Part shown: piece by piece, positions 53,557 through 64,000 of the stretch
Position numbering within the stretch: position 1 is the stretch's first letter
How the letters are laid out: every line of letters starts with the position of its first letter
Source: Salegentibacter sp.
GTDB lineage: Bacteria > Bacteroidota > Bacteroidia > Flavobacteriales > Flavobacteriaceae
Direction: 5' to 3'
Assembly (NCBI GenBank): GCA_017795085.1
Contig: CP051246.1
Location: 1,428,514 to 1,492,513 of the forward strand
DNA length: 64,000 nt
Program-made: the position numbers and the translations under genes
The notes under the pieces: generated by a model
What the model was told of the DNA's origin: nothing
The model's input: only the letters and a program-made list of their open reading frames with translations
Database searches by the model: none

Positions 53557-56127
53557 CTATTCTTTTTTCGATTCAGTTTCTTTCTTTTTAGGCTTTTCTA
53601 CCTTGATTGTAAGTTCTTTTTTCTTTTCATCAAGATCCATGAAAATCGTATCACCTTCAGTGATTTTGGAAGTAATTATTTCTTCTGCTAACGCATCTTC
53701 AATGTATTTTTGAATAGCCCGGTTAAGCGGTCTAGCACCATATTGCTTATCGAAACCTTTCTCGGCAATAAAGTCTTTGGCTTTTTTGTTTAACTTAAGG
53801 TTATAACCCAGGCCACCGATTCTTTCATAAAGTTTAGCCAGCTCAATATCGATAATTTTGTGAATGTCTTCCCGCTCAAGCGAGTTGAATATTACCACAT
53901 CATCAATCCTATTTAGGAATTCAGGAGCAAAAGCTTTTTTAAGTGCATTTTCGATAACACTTCTTGTGTTTTCATCGGCTTGAGAACGCTGTGAAGCTGT
54001 TCCGAAACCAACGCCCTGTCCAAAATCTTTCAGTTTTCTGGCTCCGATATTCGAAGTCATAATAATAATAGTATTCCTAAAATCTATTTTTCGACCCAAA
54101 CTATCGGTTAAATAACCATCATCCAATACCTGGAGTAACATATTAAAAACATCGGGATGGGCTTTTTCAACTTCATCCAGAAGAATTACGGCATATGGTT
54201 TACGACGAACCTTCTCGGTAAGCTGGCCACCTTCTTCATAGCCAACATATCCCGGAGGTGCCCCGATTAACCTGGAAACCGCAAATTTCTCCATATATTC
54301 ACTCATATCTAAACGAATGAGAGAATCTTCACTATCAAACAATTCTCGGGAGAGTACTTTAGCCAACTGCGTTTTACCCACTCCGGTTTGCCCGAGAAAT
54401 ATAAAGGAACCAATAGGTTTATTGGGATCTTTAAGTCCGGCTCGGTTTCGTTGAATAGCCTTCACTACTTTTCCCACAGCATCGTCCTGGCCAATCACTT
54501 TTCCTTTTATGTTCTTCGGAAGCTCAACCAGTTTATTGCTTTCGGTTTGTGCAATTCGATTAACAGGAACCCCGGTCATCATAGAAACCACATCGGCAAC
54601 ACTTTCTTCATTTACCGTTTCTTTGTGTTTTTTTGATTCTTCTTCCCAACGTTCCTGAGCAGATTGAAGTTCTTTTTCCAGATTTTTCTCGTCATCCCTT
54701 AATTTTGCAGCTTCTTCATATTTCTGCTTTTTGACCACAGAATTTTTATTTTCACGAACTTCTTCCAGTTTACGTTCTAAATCCAGGATTTGTTTTGGAA
54801 CATCAATATTGGTAATATGTACGCGAGAACCTGATTCATCCAAAGCATCAATAGCTTTATCGGGTAAATACCGGTCTGTCATATACCTATTGGTTAATTT
54901 CACACAAGCATCAATAGCTTCGGGGGTGTAAATAACATTGTGGTGTTCTTCATACTTATCCTTAATATTATTAAGAATTTCAATTGTTTCTTCCACCGAG
55001 GTAGGTTCTACCAATACTTTTTGAAAACGACGCTCTAAAGCCCCGTCTTTTTCAATATATTGGCGGTATTCATCTAATGTAGTGGCACCAATACATTGTA
55101 TTTCGCCACGGGCTAGGGCCGGTTTGAACATATTACTGGCATCAAGACTTCCTGTAGCTCCGCCAGCACCAACAATAGTATGGATTTCATCAATAAAAAG
55201 AATAATATCTTCATTCTTTTCCAACTCATTCATAACGGCTTTCATACGTTCTTCAAACTGACCGCGATATTTAGTACCAGCTACTAAACTGGCTAAATCA
55301 AGGGTAACCACACGTTTATCAAAAAGAATACGGGAAACTTTGCGTTTAATAATTCTAAGTGCCAATCCTTCAGCGATAGCCGATTTTCCTACACCTGGTT
55401 CTCCAATAAGTAAAGGATTATTTTTCTTTCTTCGGCTTAAAATTTGGGAAACGCGTTCAATTTCTTTTTCACGGCCTACCACCGGATCAAGCTTATCAGC
55501 TTCTGCCAACGCGGTTAAATCTCTTCCAAAGTTATCCAAAACCGGAGTTTTTGATTTTTTTGAGGTTTTGCCGGGGCCACTGCCACCACCGCTAAAGGGA
55601 TTATCTTTTGTAGCATCATCGGTACCACTATCTTCATCTGAAAAGGCGCTGGTAGGTGAATCAGCAAAATCATTGTCATCGCTGGCAGTCATGTATTTAA
55701 ATTGTTCTTTTACCCCATCATAGTCAATTTTTAATTTATTGAGCAATTTAGTAGTAGGGTCATTTTCATTTCTTAAAATACATAAAAGCAAATGCGCCGT
55801 GTTAATGGAAGAACTCTGAAATAGTTTTGCTTCCAAAAAAGTTGTTTTTAAAGCTCTTTCGGCCTGTCTGGTAAGGTGTAAGTTGCGCTTATCATTGGCC
55901 ATCGTGGCTACGTTTGGATTTGCAGGGCTTAAGATTTCAACCTTTCTTCTAAGGTGGCTCAAGTCAATATCAAGCGCATTTAAAATATCTATTGCCTTAC
56001 CATCGCCATCGCGCAATAAACCCAACATAAGGTGCTCGGTACCAATAAAATCGTGACCGAGGCGTAAGGCCTCTTCTTTGCTATATGCGATTACATCTTT
56101 TACTCTTGGTGAAAAATTATCATCCAT
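53557..56127 (-). CDS. clpC: Clp ATPase ClpC
   Basis: Hsp100 unfoldase feeding ClpP. 856 residues: two Clp_N repeats (about 1-145), a Gly/Ser-rich linker, AAA1 with [18 protein letters not shown] near 246, a coiled UVR-like middle ([22 protein letters not shown]), and AAA2 with [14 protein letters not shown] near 582 and [15 protein letters not shown]. The Lys/Glu-rich C-terminus is typical. Monocistronic; clpP is not in the window. Confidence 0.96.
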   Translation of the reverse strand: MDDNFSPRVKDVIAYSKEEALRLGHDFIGTEHLMLGLLRDGDGKAIDILNALDIDLSHLRRKVEILSPANPNVATMANDKRNLHLTRQAERALKTTFLEAKLFQSSSINTAHLLLCILRNENDPTTKLLNKLKIDYDGVKEQFKYMTASDDNDFADSPTSAFSDEDSGTDDATKDNPFSGGGSGPGKTSKKSKTPVLDNFGRDLTALAEADKLDPVVGREKEIERVSQILSRRKKNNPLLIGEPGVGKSAIAEGLALRIIKRKVSRILFDKRVVTLDLASLVAGTKYRGQFEERMKAVMNELEKNEDIILFIDEIHTIVGAGGATGSLDASNMFKPALARGEIQCIGATTLDEYRQYIEKDGALERRFQKVLVEPTSVEETIEILNNIKDKYEEHHNVIYTPEAIDACVKLTNRYMTDRYLPDKAIDALDESGSRVHITNIDVPKQILDLERKLEEVRENKNSVVKKQKYEEAAKLRDDEKNLEKELQSAQERWEEESKKHKETVNEESVADVVSMMTGVPVNRIAQTESNKLVELPKNIKGKVIGQDDAVGKVVKAIQRNRAGLKDPNKPIGSFIFLGQTGVGKTQLAKVLSRELFDSEDSLIRLDMSEYMEKFAVSRLIGAPPGYVGYEEGGQLTEKVRRKPYAVILLDEVEKAHPDVFNMLLQVLDDGYLTDSLGRKIDFRNTIIIMTSNIGARKLKDFGQGVGFGTASQRSQADENTRSVIENALKKAFAPEFLNRIDDVVIFNSLEREDIHKIIDIELAKLYERIGGLGYNLKLNKKAKDFIAEKGFDKQYGARPLNRAIQKYIEDALAEEIITSKITEGDTIFMDLDEKKKELTIKVEKPKKKETESKKE

Positions 56128-56372
56128 CTTATCTTCCTTTCTCTCTAAAATTATTTATTTCAAATCTGTCAAAAACTATACCTAAGGGAAGTATATAGCT
56201 AATTGACAAAATTACTTTCAAAAATCAAAATGGAAAGTAATGAACTTATTAACGGTATGCCACTAAAAATTTGTTAATAAAAATAGGTAATACTGCGGGA
56301 ATTTAGCCGTTAAACATTGATAAAATATGTAAATTGGCTCGTTAGATTTAAAAACTAAAATAAACCATAAAT

Positions 56373-58904
56373 ATGGCTGAAGGAGAAAAGTTAATTCCTA
56401 TCAACATTGAAGACGAAATGAAGTCGGCCTACATTGATTACTCAATGTCGGTCATTGTGTCACGTGCCCTTCCCGATGTACGTGATGGCCTTAAGCCCGT
56501 TCACCGAAGGGTTTTATACGGAATGTATGAACTAGGGGTACTTTCTAATCGGGCTTATAAAAAATCAGCGAGAATTGTTGGAGAGGTACTGGGTAAGTAC
56601 CACCCTCATGGCGATTCTTCTGTTTATGACACTATGGTTAGGATGGCGCAGCAATGGAGTATGCGCTATATGTTGGTAGACGGCCAGGGTAACTTTGGTT
56701 CTGTAGATGGCGATAGTCCTGCAGCCATGCGTTATACTGAAGCAAGAATGCGCAAGATAAGCGAAGAAATGCTTGCCGATATCGATAAAGAAACCGTAGA
56801 TACCCAACTTAATTTTGACGATTCCCTTAATGAACCCGTGGTATTGCCTACCCGAATTCCAAATTTACTGGTAAACGGAGCAAGTGGTATTGCTGTGGGG
56901 ATGGCAACCAATATGCCTCCCCATAATTTAAGGGAGGTTATAGACGGTACCGTTGCTTATATTGATAATAACGATATTGAAATAGATGAATTGATGGAGC
57001 ATATTAAAGCTCCTGATTTTCCCACCGGCGGAACTATCTACGGTTATGATGGGGTAAGAGAAGCCTTTAAAACCGGAAAAGGACGAATTGTAATGCGGGC
57101 CAAATCTCAACTTGAGGAAATTAACGGCCGTGAATTTCTTGTGGTAACCGAAATTCCTTACCAGGTAAATAAGGCTGATATGATCAAGAAAACAGCCGAT
57201 TTGGTAAATGAAAAGAAAATAGAAGGAATTAGCCTTATTAGAGATGAGTCAGATCGTAATGGGATGCGTATTGTTTATCAGCTCAAGCGCGATGCTATTC
57301 CAAATATTGTTTTAAATACCTTATATAAACATACTGCTTTACAGTCTTCTTTTAGTGTAAATAATATTGCCCTGGTTAACGGACGACCGGAATTACTTAA
57401 CCTTAAAGATATTATTTATCATTTTGTAGAACATCGTCATGAGGTAATAGTAAGGAGAACCGAATATGAATTGCGAAAAGCTGAAGAACGCGCGCATATT
57501 TTGGAAGGTTTAATTATTGCCTCTGATAATATAGATGAAGTTATTGCGCTTATACGTGCTTCAAACAATGCCGAAGAGGCAAGGGAAAAGCTTATTGAGC
57601 GTTTTGAACTTACCGAAATTCAGGCAAGGGCCATTGTTGAGATGCGGCTGAGACAACTCACCGGTCTTGAACAGGATAAACTCCGTGCCGAATATGAAGA
57701 AATTTTAAAGACCATTGAAGACCTTAAAGACATCTTGGCACGAAAAGAACGTCGAATGCAGGTAATCAAAGATGAGTTATTGGAAGTTCAGGAGAAATAT
57801 GGCGACGAACGCCGTTCGGTCATAGAATATTCCGGAGGTGATTTGAGCATAGAAGATATGATTCCTGATGAGCGCGTGGTAATTACTATTTCTCATGCGG
57901 GATATATTAAAAGGACTTCCCTTAATGAGTATAAAACACAAAACAGGGGAGGGGTTGGCCAAAAAGGTTCAACTACCAGAAATGAAGATTTTCTGGAATA
58001 TTTATTTTCAGGAACCAATCACCAATACATGCTTTTCTTCACTCAAAAAGGGAAATGTTTCTGGATGCGCGTATATGAAATTCCGGAAGGAAGCAAAGCC
58101 TCAAAAGGCAGGGCTATCCAAAACCTAATCAACATAGACCCCGATGATAGAGTTAAAGCCTTTATTTGTACCCAAGACCTCAAAGATGAGGAATATGTCA
58201 ACAGTCATTATGTGATTATGGCTACTAAAAAAGGACAGGTTAAAAAAACTTCCTTAGAGCAATATTCGCGACCGCGTACAAATGGTATTAATGCTATTAC
58301 TATTAAAGAAGGTGATGAACTTTTGGAGGCTAAACTTACCAATGGGGAAAGCCAGGTAATGTTGGCAGTTAAAAGTGGTAAAGCCATTCGATTTGAAGAG
58401 AGTAAAACCAGACCTATGGGTAGAAATGCATCTGGAGTAAGGGGAATTACCCTGGCTAGTGAAGACGATGAAGTAGTAGGTATGGTTTCGGTAGAAAATT
58501 TTGATTCTGATATTCTGGTAGTTTCGGAAAAAGGATACGGGAAACGTTCGAGCTTAGAAGATTACCGTATAACCAATCGTGGAGGAAAAGGAGTAAAAAC
58601 TATCTCAATTAAAGAAAAAACCGGTAATTTAGTAACGATAAAGAATGTATCTGATGAAGATGATATTATGATAATCAATAAATCGGGTATTGTAATTCGT
58701 ATGGAAGTGGCCAATTTACGGGTTATGGGTCGTGCTACACAGGGCGTTAGATTGATTAATTTAAAAGGTAAAGATTCTATTGCCGCTGTAGCAAAAGTGC
58801 TTCATGATGAAGATGATGTTGAGAATATGGAAGATGCTGAAACGCCCGAAGGTAGTGGTTCTGCCCCTGATGGCACAGAAGTTGCAAACGATAGTGAAGA
58901 ATAA
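56373..58904 (+). CDS. gyrA: DNA gyrase subunit A
   Basis: 843 residues, DNA supercoiling with GyrB. Active-site Tyr121 in [10 protein letters not shown]. The quinolone pocket keeps S82 and D86 ([12 protein letters not shown]), unlike ParC of this window. The GyrA-box reads QNRGGVG near 530, a variant of QRRGGKG. C-terminus is acidic. Followed after 23 bases by a TPR protein, likely one transcript. Confidence 0.97.
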   Translation: MAEGEKLIPINIEDEMKSAYIDYSMSVIVSRALPDVRDGLKPVHRRVLYGMYELGVLSNRAYKKSARIVGEVLGKYHPHGDSSVYDTMVRMAQQWSMRYMLVDGQGNFGSVDGDSPAAMRYTEARMRKISEEMLADIDKETVDTQLNFDDSLNEPVVLPTRIPNLLVNGASGIAVGMATNMPPHNLREVIDGTVAYIDNNDIEIDELMEHIKAPDFPTGGTIYGYDGVREAFKTGKGRIVMRAKSQLEEINGREFLVVTEIPYQVNKADMIKKTADLVNEKKIEGISLIRDESDRNGMRIVYQLKRDAIPNIVLNTLYKHTALQSSFSVNNIALVNGRPELLNLKDIIYHFVEHRHEVIVRRTEYELRKAEERAHILEGLIIASDNIDEVIALIRASNNAEEAREKLIERFELTEIQARAIVEMRLRQLTGLEQDKLRAEYEEILKTIEDLKDILARKERRMQVIKDELLEVQEKYGDERRSVIEYSGGDLSIEDMIPDERVVITISHAGYIKRTSLNEYKTQNRGGVGQKGSTTRNEDFLEYLFSGTNHQYMLFFTQKGKCFWMRVYEIPEGSKASKGRAIQNLINIDPDDRVKAFICTQDLKDEEYVNSHYVIMATKKGQVKKTSLEQYSRPRTNGINAITIKEGDELLEAKLTNGESQVMLAVKSGKAIRFEESKTRPMGRNASGVRGITLASEDDEVVGMVSVENFDSDILVVSEKGYGKRSSLEDYRITNRGGKGVKTISIKEKTGNLVTIKNVSDEDDIMIINKSGIVIRMEVANLRVMGRATQGVRLINLKGKDSIAAVAKVLHDEDDVENMEDAETPEGSGSAPDGTEVANDSEE

Positions 58905-58927
58905 ATTAAATAAAAACCAAATTTAAA

Positions 58928-60169
58928 ATGAAGACTAATATTTTAACTCTGGCCCTGGCATTTTTCACTTTGGCAGCGGTCGCACAAAAGAAAGAGGTAA
59001 GAAATGCAGGTAATGCCGTAGATGATGAAAATTTTGAAGAAGCAAAATCATTATTGGAGCAAGCAGAGCCTAATTTATCTGAATTAAATGACAAATGGAC
59101 TGAAAGGTTCTACTTATATAAAGGTAATGCTTATTTGGGTAGTACTGAAAACGTGAGTGTAGAAGATATGCTAACTGCTTCAGAAGCTTTTAATAAAGCT
59201 ATTGAAATGGGAAGTGATGAAGCTCAACAAGGCCTTACAAAAATTAGTAGTGCATTGGTAGAAAGTGCCGTGGCCGATCAAAATTCAGAAAAATTTGAGC
59301 AGGCAGCCGAAAAGCTTTATACCAGCTACAAAGTAAATAATAAAGACACTATTTATCTTTATTATGCTGCTGCAAATTCTTTAAATGCCCAGGATTATGA
59401 TAAGGCATTGGAATATTACGAGATGCTGCGCGAGGTTGGTTTTGATGGTTCTGGGGTAGAATACTTGGCAACCAACACCGAAACCGGTGAACAAGAAAAC
59501 CTGGGGAGTAAAGAACAACAGGACTTAATGGTTAAAACCGACCAATATAGCGATCCTGTTGAAGAAAAAGTACCTTCTAAAAGAGGGGAAATAGCTAAAA
59601 ATATGGCGCTTATTTATATCAACCAGGAAGAAAATGAAAAAGCGATTGAATTAATGGATGAAGCTAAAGAGCAGAATCCTGATGATGTAATGCTTTTACA
59701 AGCTGAGGCTGATATGTACTACCGAATGGATGACAAACAAAAATATAATGAGATTATGCAGGAAGTATTAGAAAAAAGTCCTGATGATCCTGCTATCTAT
59801 TATAATCTTGGAGTAACTACAGCTGATTTAGGCGATTCTGAAGGGGCCATTGAATATTATGAAAAAGCTTTGGAATTAGATCCTGAAATGAATGAAGCCC
59901 GGATGAACATTGTAGTAGCTATCCTTGCTAAGGAACGAGAATTGATTGATCAAATGAACGAATTGGGAATGAGTGCCGACGATCAAAAAAAATATGAGGA
60001 ACTTGAAAAAGAACGTATGGATATTTACGAAGAAGTAACGCCATATCTTGAAGAGGTAATTGAGCACGATCCTACTAATGTAGAAGCTATTCGTACAGCG
60101 ATGAATATTTATAGCGCTACCGGTAAGGAGGAAAAAGCTGCTGAAATGAAAGCAAAGCTTGAACAATAG
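58928..60169 (+). CDS. Exported TPR protein
   Basis: 413 residues. Signal peptide 1-19 (ILTLALAFFTLAAVAQ). At least five TPR-like helical pairs, e.g. NEKAIELMDEAKEQNPDDVMLLQAEADMYYRM and AIYYNLGVTTADLGDSEGAIEYYEKALELDPEMNEA. Strongly acidic. Likely periplasmic scaffold. Its place directly after gyrA is common in flavobacteria; no functional link is known. Confidence 0.88.
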   Translation: MKTNILTLALAFFTLAAVAQKKEVRNAGNAVDDENFEEAKSLLEQAEPNLSELNDKWTERFYLYKGNAYLGSTENVSVEDMLTASEAFNKAIEMGSDEAQQGLTKISSALVESAVADQNSEKFEQAAEKLYTSYKVNNKDTIYLYYAAANSLNAQDYDKALEYYEMLREVGFDGSGVEYLATNTETGEQENLGSKEQQDLMVKTDQYSDPVEEKVPSKRGEIAKNMALIYINQEENEKAIELMDEAKEQNPDDVMLLQAEADMYYRMDDKQKYNEIMQEVLEKSPDDPAIYYNLGVTTADLGDSEGAIEYYEKALELDPEMNEARMNIVVAILAKERELIDQMNELGMSADDQKKYEELEKERMDIYEEVTPYLEEVIEHDPTNVEAIRTAMNIYSATGKEEKAAEMKAKLEQ

Positions 60170-60222
60170 TTTTTAAAATTAAAAAATATGATTGTCCGTT
60201 TGAGAATACCTAAGCTTAATTT

Positions 60223-60285
60223 TTGCCACCTTGAGCGTAGTCGAAAGCTTACATAAAAACGTCTCGACTGCGCTCGAGGTGACAA
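60223..60285. repeat. REP-like inverted repeat
   Basis: Two 24-bp arms (60223-60246 and 60262-60285) are inverted copies with 20 of 24 matches, separated by 15 bases; the core is AGTCGA/TCGACT with CTCGAG. GC-rich in an AT-rich gap after the TPR gene. It resembles a common flavobacterial intergenic element I know by sight. One copy here. Confidence 0.7.
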
Positions 60286-60341
60286 TTTTAGTTCAAATTT
60301 ACTTTTTTAGGTACTTTACCAGACAAGCATTTTAAGAAATT

Positions 60342-60370
60342 AAAAAAGCCGCGATTTTCGCGGCTTTTTT
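60342..60370. terminator. Bidirectional intrinsic terminator
   Basis: Stem AAAAAAGCCGCGA (60342-60354) / TCGCGGCTTTTTT (60358-60370), between convergent genes. Confidence 0.93.
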
Positions 60371-60392
60371 GTTTATATATCGATTAAAAATA

Positions 60393-61142
60393 TTAAATAA
60401 CCTTTTTAATAACCCTGAGTTTGTGGGTATGCTTACGAAGTTCTATATTAAAAATTCCGGAGTGATCAATGCGGTCTATCCTTACTTTCCCATCAACGTG
60501 AATGATATAATTATTTTCCATAATTATCCCTACGTGATTTATAACTCCTTCATTATTGTCAAAAAAAGCAAGATCTCCGGCCTGGGTTTCTTCTATAAAG
60601 CTTAATGCTTCCCCTTGTGTTGCCTGTTGTGCAGCATTTCTAAAAAGTTTATAACCATTTAATTTATAAACCATTTGTGTAAATCCGCTGCAATCTATAC
60701 CTAAAGGAGTTTTTCCACCCCAACAGTGAGGCGTATTTAAATATAAAAGGGCGGTCTCTATCAACTTGTTTTTTGGCTTTTCACCACTGGTGAATTGCCC
60801 TTCATAATTATGATTAAAATGCGATAAGGAATTTAAAACAGCTCCAAAAGGCACGGGCATCAAATGTTGATGTTCATTAATGATATAGGTAATAATATCA
60901 GTGGAGAGTTTCAGGGGGGCTTTTTCAAGTTTTAAAAAGTAATTTTCCTCTATTCTCTGAAATTGCTTATTGTTTATCCAGGCTTCGTAATTATCAAATG
61001 CAACACGAATCTTGCTCCAGTGGACTCGTTCTTCTAAAACTTTAAAATGTTCCCCGTAAAAAACCTGAGTTACCAATTCGCTTTCATTGATTGGGGCCTC
61101 GCGAAGTGGTACAATGCTTAAGTGGCAAATTCCGTATTGCAT
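60393..61142 (-). CDS. NlpC/P60 C40 peptidase with SH3-like domain
   Basis: 249 residues, cell-wall gamma-D-glutamyl-diamino acid peptidase type. N-terminal bacterial SH3-like region (CHLSIVPLREAPINESELVTQVFYG) and C-terminal NlpC/P60 domain with catalytic Cys in GIDCSGFTQMVYKLNG near 170 and His in INHVGIIMENNYIIHVDG near 221. No signal peptide is evident, so it may act on recycled murein fragments in the cytosol or be exported otherwise. Confidence 0.93.
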   Translation of the reverse strand: MQYGICHLSIVPLREAPINESELVTQVFYGEHFKVLEERVHWSKIRVAFDNYEAWINNKQFQRIEENYFLKLEKAPLKLSTDIITYIINEHQHLMPVPFGAVLNSLSHFNHNYEGQFTSGEKPKNKLIETALLYLNTPHCWGGKTPLGIDCSGFTQMVYKLNGYKLFRNAAQQATQGEALSFIEETQAGDLAFFDNNEGVINHVGIIMENNYIIHVDGKVRIDRIDHSGIFNIELRKHTHKLRVIKKVI

Positions 61143-61246
61143 TTAATAGTAGTTAATTAACCCCGTTACTTTTAAAGGCATAAAATTCTAACATTAGGAA
61201 TTTCAATATTGATCAGGGCTTGTTGTAAGTTTATTTAATGGGTAAG

Positions 61247-62425
61247 TCAAGCTTCTCTTTGAATTATCATTGCCGAGGCGCCACCGCCACCATTACAAAT
61301 AGCTGCAGCTCCAATTTTTCCGTTATTTTGCTCTAAAACATTTAGCAAAGTAATTAAAATACGAACCCCACTGCAACCAAGTGGATGTCCCAGGGAAACA
61401 GCACCACCATTCACATTAGTTTTTTTATCGCTAATGCCTAGAATTTTCATGTTTGCCAAACCAACCACCGCAAAAGCTTCATTAAATTCAAAGAAATCTA
61501 CTTCTTCTTTGTTAATTCCAGCTTTTTTCAAAGCTAAAGGAAGTGCCTTTGCCGGAGCTGTGGTAAACCATTTTGGCTCTTGTGCAGCATCGGCATAAGA
61601 TTTTATACTGGCTAGTACTTTTAAACCCAATTCTTCAGCTTTTTCCCGACTCATTAGCACCATTGCCCCGGCACCATCATTTATGGTAGAAGCATTGGCA
61701 GCAGTTACAGTCCCATTTTTACTAAACGCGGGTCTGAGCGATTTTATTTTTTCAATTTTAATATTTTTAAATTCTTCGTCTTCCTTCACCACCACTGGAT
61801 CACCTTTACGTTGTGGTACTTCTACCGGTACGACTTCATTATCAAACTTACCTTCTTTCCAGGCACGTGCTGAGCGTTCATAAGATTTGATAGCAAAGGC
61901 ATCCTGGTCTTCCCGTGAGAAATTATATTCGCTAGCACAAAGATCGGCACAGGTTCCCATTGCATTTTGATCATACGCATCTACCAGGCCGTCTTTTTGC
62001 ATGCCGTCTTCCAGTTGGGCGGGACCAAATTTTTGGCCTTTTCGCATATGTACATAATGCGGAATTAAACTCATATTTTCCATTCCGCCGGCAATCACAA
62101 TATCAGTATCACCCAATAGAATGGATTGGGTAGCCTGCATTACGGTTTTCATGCCGCTGGCACAAACTTTATTTACGGTAGTACAGGGCACGTTTGCAGG
62201 AATTCCGGCCCCAAGAGCTGCCTGCCTTGCCGGAGCCTGGCCTACGCCGGCTTGTACAACATTTCCCATAAAAACTTCCTGTACAAGTTCGGGTTTTAAA
62301 CTTATTCTTTCAAGCGCAGCTTTAATAGCTATCGAACCTAACTTCGTAGCCGGAACAGTAGACAAACTTCCTAAAAAACTTCCGATAGGAGTGCGGGTAG
62401 CGCTTACTATTACAACTTCTTTCAT
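61247..62425 (-). CDS. Acetyl-CoA C-acyltransferase (thiolase)
   Basis: 392 residues. Nucleophile C88 in VNKVCASGMK, His in GGAVSLGHPLGCSG near 348 and Cys in AICNGGGGASAM near 379. Length and motifs fit a biosynthetic-type acetyl-CoA acetyltransferase (AtoB/ThlA) that condenses two acetyl-CoA or cleaves acetoacetyl-CoA. No 3-hydroxyacyl-CoA dehydrogenase beside it. Confidence 0.94.
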   Translation of the reverse strand: MKEVVIVSATRTPIGSFLGSLSTVPATKLGSIAIKAALERISLKPELVQEVFMGNVVQAGVGQAPARQAALGAGIPANVPCTTVNKVCASGMKTVMQATQSILLGDTDIVIAGGMENMSLIPHYVHMRKGQKFGPAQLEDGMQKDGLVDAYDQNAMGTCADLCASEYNFSREDQDAFAIKSYERSARAWKEGKFDNEVVPVEVPQRKGDPVVVKEDEEFKNIKIEKIKSLRPAFSKNGTVTAANASTINDGAGAMVLMSREKAEELGLKVLASIKSYADAAQEPKWFTTAPAKALPLALKKAGINKEEVDFFEFNEAFAVVGLANMKILGISDKKTNVNGGAVSLGHPLGCSGVRILITLLNVLEQNNGKIGAAAICNGGGGASAMIIQREA

Positions 62426-62513
62426 GTATATGCTGTTTTAGTTCTGTGTGTATGCGAATTTAGTGATTTTAAAAGTAACCTGGCAAGCTGCTTATCACAA
62501 GGTCATTTTTTAG

Positions 62514-62521
62514 TACATTTG
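62514..62521 (+). promoter_or_regulatory. -7 promoter box TACATTTG
   Basis: TAnnTTTG, 20 bases before ATG 62542. Confidence 0.5.
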
Positions 62522-62541
62522 AATTAAGCAGCCCTATTAAT

Positions 62542-64000
62542 ATGACCAAAATTGTAAATAGTCTCTATAAAAACCAGGCCCTTTTTTATAAGGTTTTTCT
62601 GTTCATAATCACAGCGATACTTATTGTGTATATGCTGCCCAAAGGAGGAAAATTTAAATATGAGATTCCTAAAGGAAAACCCTGGCAATACGAAAATCTT
62701 TATGCCCCATTTGATTTTGCTATTCTAAAAACCGAAGCGGAAATTGAAGCCGAACGTCAAAACATTAACAATAATCATACACCTTATTTCAATTTTGATC
62801 AAGAGATAATTTCTCATGTTAGAGAACAAGCCCGAGCTGAAATTAAGCTTGTTTTTACTGATAGTATTTTAAATATTAAAGAAAATCAAATAGAAGGTTT
62901 TGTAGACCAAACCCTGAATACGATATATGAATACGGGGTGTTAGACGAAGATAACCGGTTGGCTCCTGACAAGTTTGTTTACTTAAGAAAAGGGAATGAA
63001 GCTTTTGAAATCACTTATAAAAATATTCTTAAACTCGGTGATGTTCGTAATTTTTTAAATGAAAAAATTGAAAATTCTTCCCTCTCCGGTTTAAATGATG
63101 AACTTCTTGAGGTGTTTTTTAATGCCATAGAACCAAATGTTACTTATGATAGTAAGCTTAGCCAACAGGAATTGGAAAGTAAACTCAACAATATCTCCTA
63201 TACACGGGGAAATATTGAACAGGGAAGCCGGCTTATTTCAAAAGGGGAGGTGGTAGAAGGCACTAAATACAATATTTTACGCTCACTTAAAGCAGAATAC
63301 GAATCACAGGTCTGGAGTGAGAGCAATTATACCTGGGTAATTGTTGGTTATAGCACCCTGGTTTCCCTGGCTTTGTTAATGTTGTTGTTGTTTATCAGAA
63401 AATACCGTTTTAGTATTTATGAAAACAACGTAAAAGTCACTTTTATATTTTTCAATATCCTGTTTATGGTATTGCTTACCACCCTGGTGGTACGGTTTAA
63501 TATCAATTATGTATATGTGGTACCACTCTGTATTTTACCGCTTACCTTAAAAGCATTTTTCGATTCGAGACTTGGTTTATTTACCCATGTAGTTACCGTT
63601 TTGTTATTAGGCTTTATCGTTCCTAACAGTTATGAATATATGTTTCTTCAAATTATTGCCGGTATTGTTACTATTCTTACTGTTTCAGAACTTTATAAAC
63701 GTGCCAATTTATTTATTTCAGTAGGAGAAATTACCCTGGTCTATATTTTAAGCTATTTTGCTTTTACCATTATTCAGGAAGGAAATATTTCTGAAATTAA
63801 GGGAGAAGTTTTCCTGACTTTTCTTCTTGGTGGTTTAGCCACCCTCTTCGTACAACCGCTCATTTATATTTATGAAAAAATCTTTGGAATGGTTTCCGAT
63901 ATGTCATTATTGGAACTTTCCGACACCAATTCAAAATTGCTTAAAGAACTGGCCGAAAAAGCCCCCGGTACTTTTCACCACTCGTTGAATGTGGCAAATT
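62542..64000 (+). CDS. 7TM-HD (PgpH-like) phosphohydrolase, 5' part
   Basis: 486 codons read openly to the window edge without a stop. One N-terminal membrane helix (VFLFIITAILIVYMLP), a long periplasmic 7TMR-HDED region (about 45-265; EAEIEAERQNINNNHTPYFNFD), a bundle of membrane helices (about 265-450) and the start of an HD domain (LKELAEKAPGTFHHSLNVAN). The family degrades cyclic-di-AMP. The rest of the HD domain lies beyond the right end, so completeness cannot be judged. Confidence 0.88.
   Translation, partial: MTKIVNSLYKNQALFYKVFLFIITAILIVYMLPKGGKFKYEIPKGKPWQYENLYAPFDFAILKTEAEIEAERQNINNNHTPYFNFDQEIISHVREQARAEIKLVFTDSILNIKENQIEGFVDQTLNTIYEYGVLDEDNRLAPDKFVYLRKGNEAFEITYKNILKLGDVRNFLNEKIENSSLSGLNDELLEVFFNAIEPNVTYDSKLSQQELESKLNNISYTRGNIEQGSRLISKGEVVEGTKYNILRSLKAEYESQVWSESNYTWVIVGYSTLVSLALLMLLLFIRKYRFSIYENNVKVTFIFFNILFMVLLTTLVVRFNINYVYVVPLCILPLTLKAFFDSRLGLFTHVVTVLLLGFIVPNSYEYMFLQIIAGIVTILTVSELYKRANLFISVGEITLVYILSYFAFTIIQEGNISEIKGEVFLTFLLGGLATLFVQPLIYIYEKIFGMVSDMSLLELSDTNSKLLKELAEKAPGTFHHSLNVAN

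Overview
The window is a gene-dense stretch of bacterial chromosome, AT-rich, with many short intergenic gaps. It almost certainly comes from a member of the Flavobacteriaceae (phylum Bacteroidota). The evidence is the set of families (BatA-type VWA protein, DUF4290, DUF6146, DUF6787, CarboxypepD_reg-type TonB receptor, C-terminally His-less dihydroorotase, stand-alone proline dehydrogenase), the near absence of Shine-Dalgarno sequences, and many copies of the Bacteroidota -7 promoter box TAnnTTTG placed just upstream of start codons. I cannot name the genus from sequence alone. There is no rRNA, tRNA, CRISPR array, prophage or insertion sequence that I can support.

Layout. 1-7.5 kb: fmt, recQ and a NadR-like ATPase on the minus strand, then DUF493, DUF4290 and murA on the plus strand, then a conserved Bacteroidota protein of unknown function. 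7.6-17.7 kb: an MBL-fold hydrolase with a small membrane-anchored partner, then a long minus-strand run (esterase, DUF4870, dihydroorotase-like protein, BatA/VWA protein, GAF histidine kinase, DUF2400, LolD), then msrA-folE and a small membrane protein. 17.8-18.3 kb: an intergenic region with hairpins. 18.3-27.7 kb: a metal-uptake-like TonB receptor with a His-rich secreted partner, small conserved proteins, a serine-synthesis pair (serA-like and serC) next to a LuxC-like acyl-CoA reductase, a divergent ferredoxin, an AraC regulator and a secreted protein. 27.8-35.3 kb: an orphan ribbon-helix-helix protein, ychF, parE, parC, mscL and a small lipoprotein.

35.4-42.7 kb: an XRE regulator facing an M14 carboxypeptidase across an array of six palindromic operator-like sites, then an Lrp regulator, ppc, DinB, BrkB and a PfpI-like protein. 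42.8-50.2 kb: DUF3037 with a HipA-like kinase, an acidic small protein, aroB, proline dehydrogenase, yebC, pterin dehydratase, an epimerase and gcvT. 50.3-64 kb: nnr, hutH, clpC, gyrA with a TPR lipoprotein-like or exported protein, a REP-like inverted repeat, an NlpC/P60 hydrolase, a thiolase and the 5' part of a 7TM-HD phosphohydrolase that runs off the right edge.

Most of the window is housekeeping. The parts most worth a second look are: the six-site operator array with exact 35-bp phasing between the XRE regulator and the M14 peptidase; the HipA-like kinase/DUF3037 pair; MurA with Asp in place of the catalytic Cys (predicted fosfomycin insensitivity); the dihydroorotase-like protein lacking its metal-binding His pair; the His-rich TonB receptor and its small partner; and the LuxC-like/ferredoxin/serine gene cluster.
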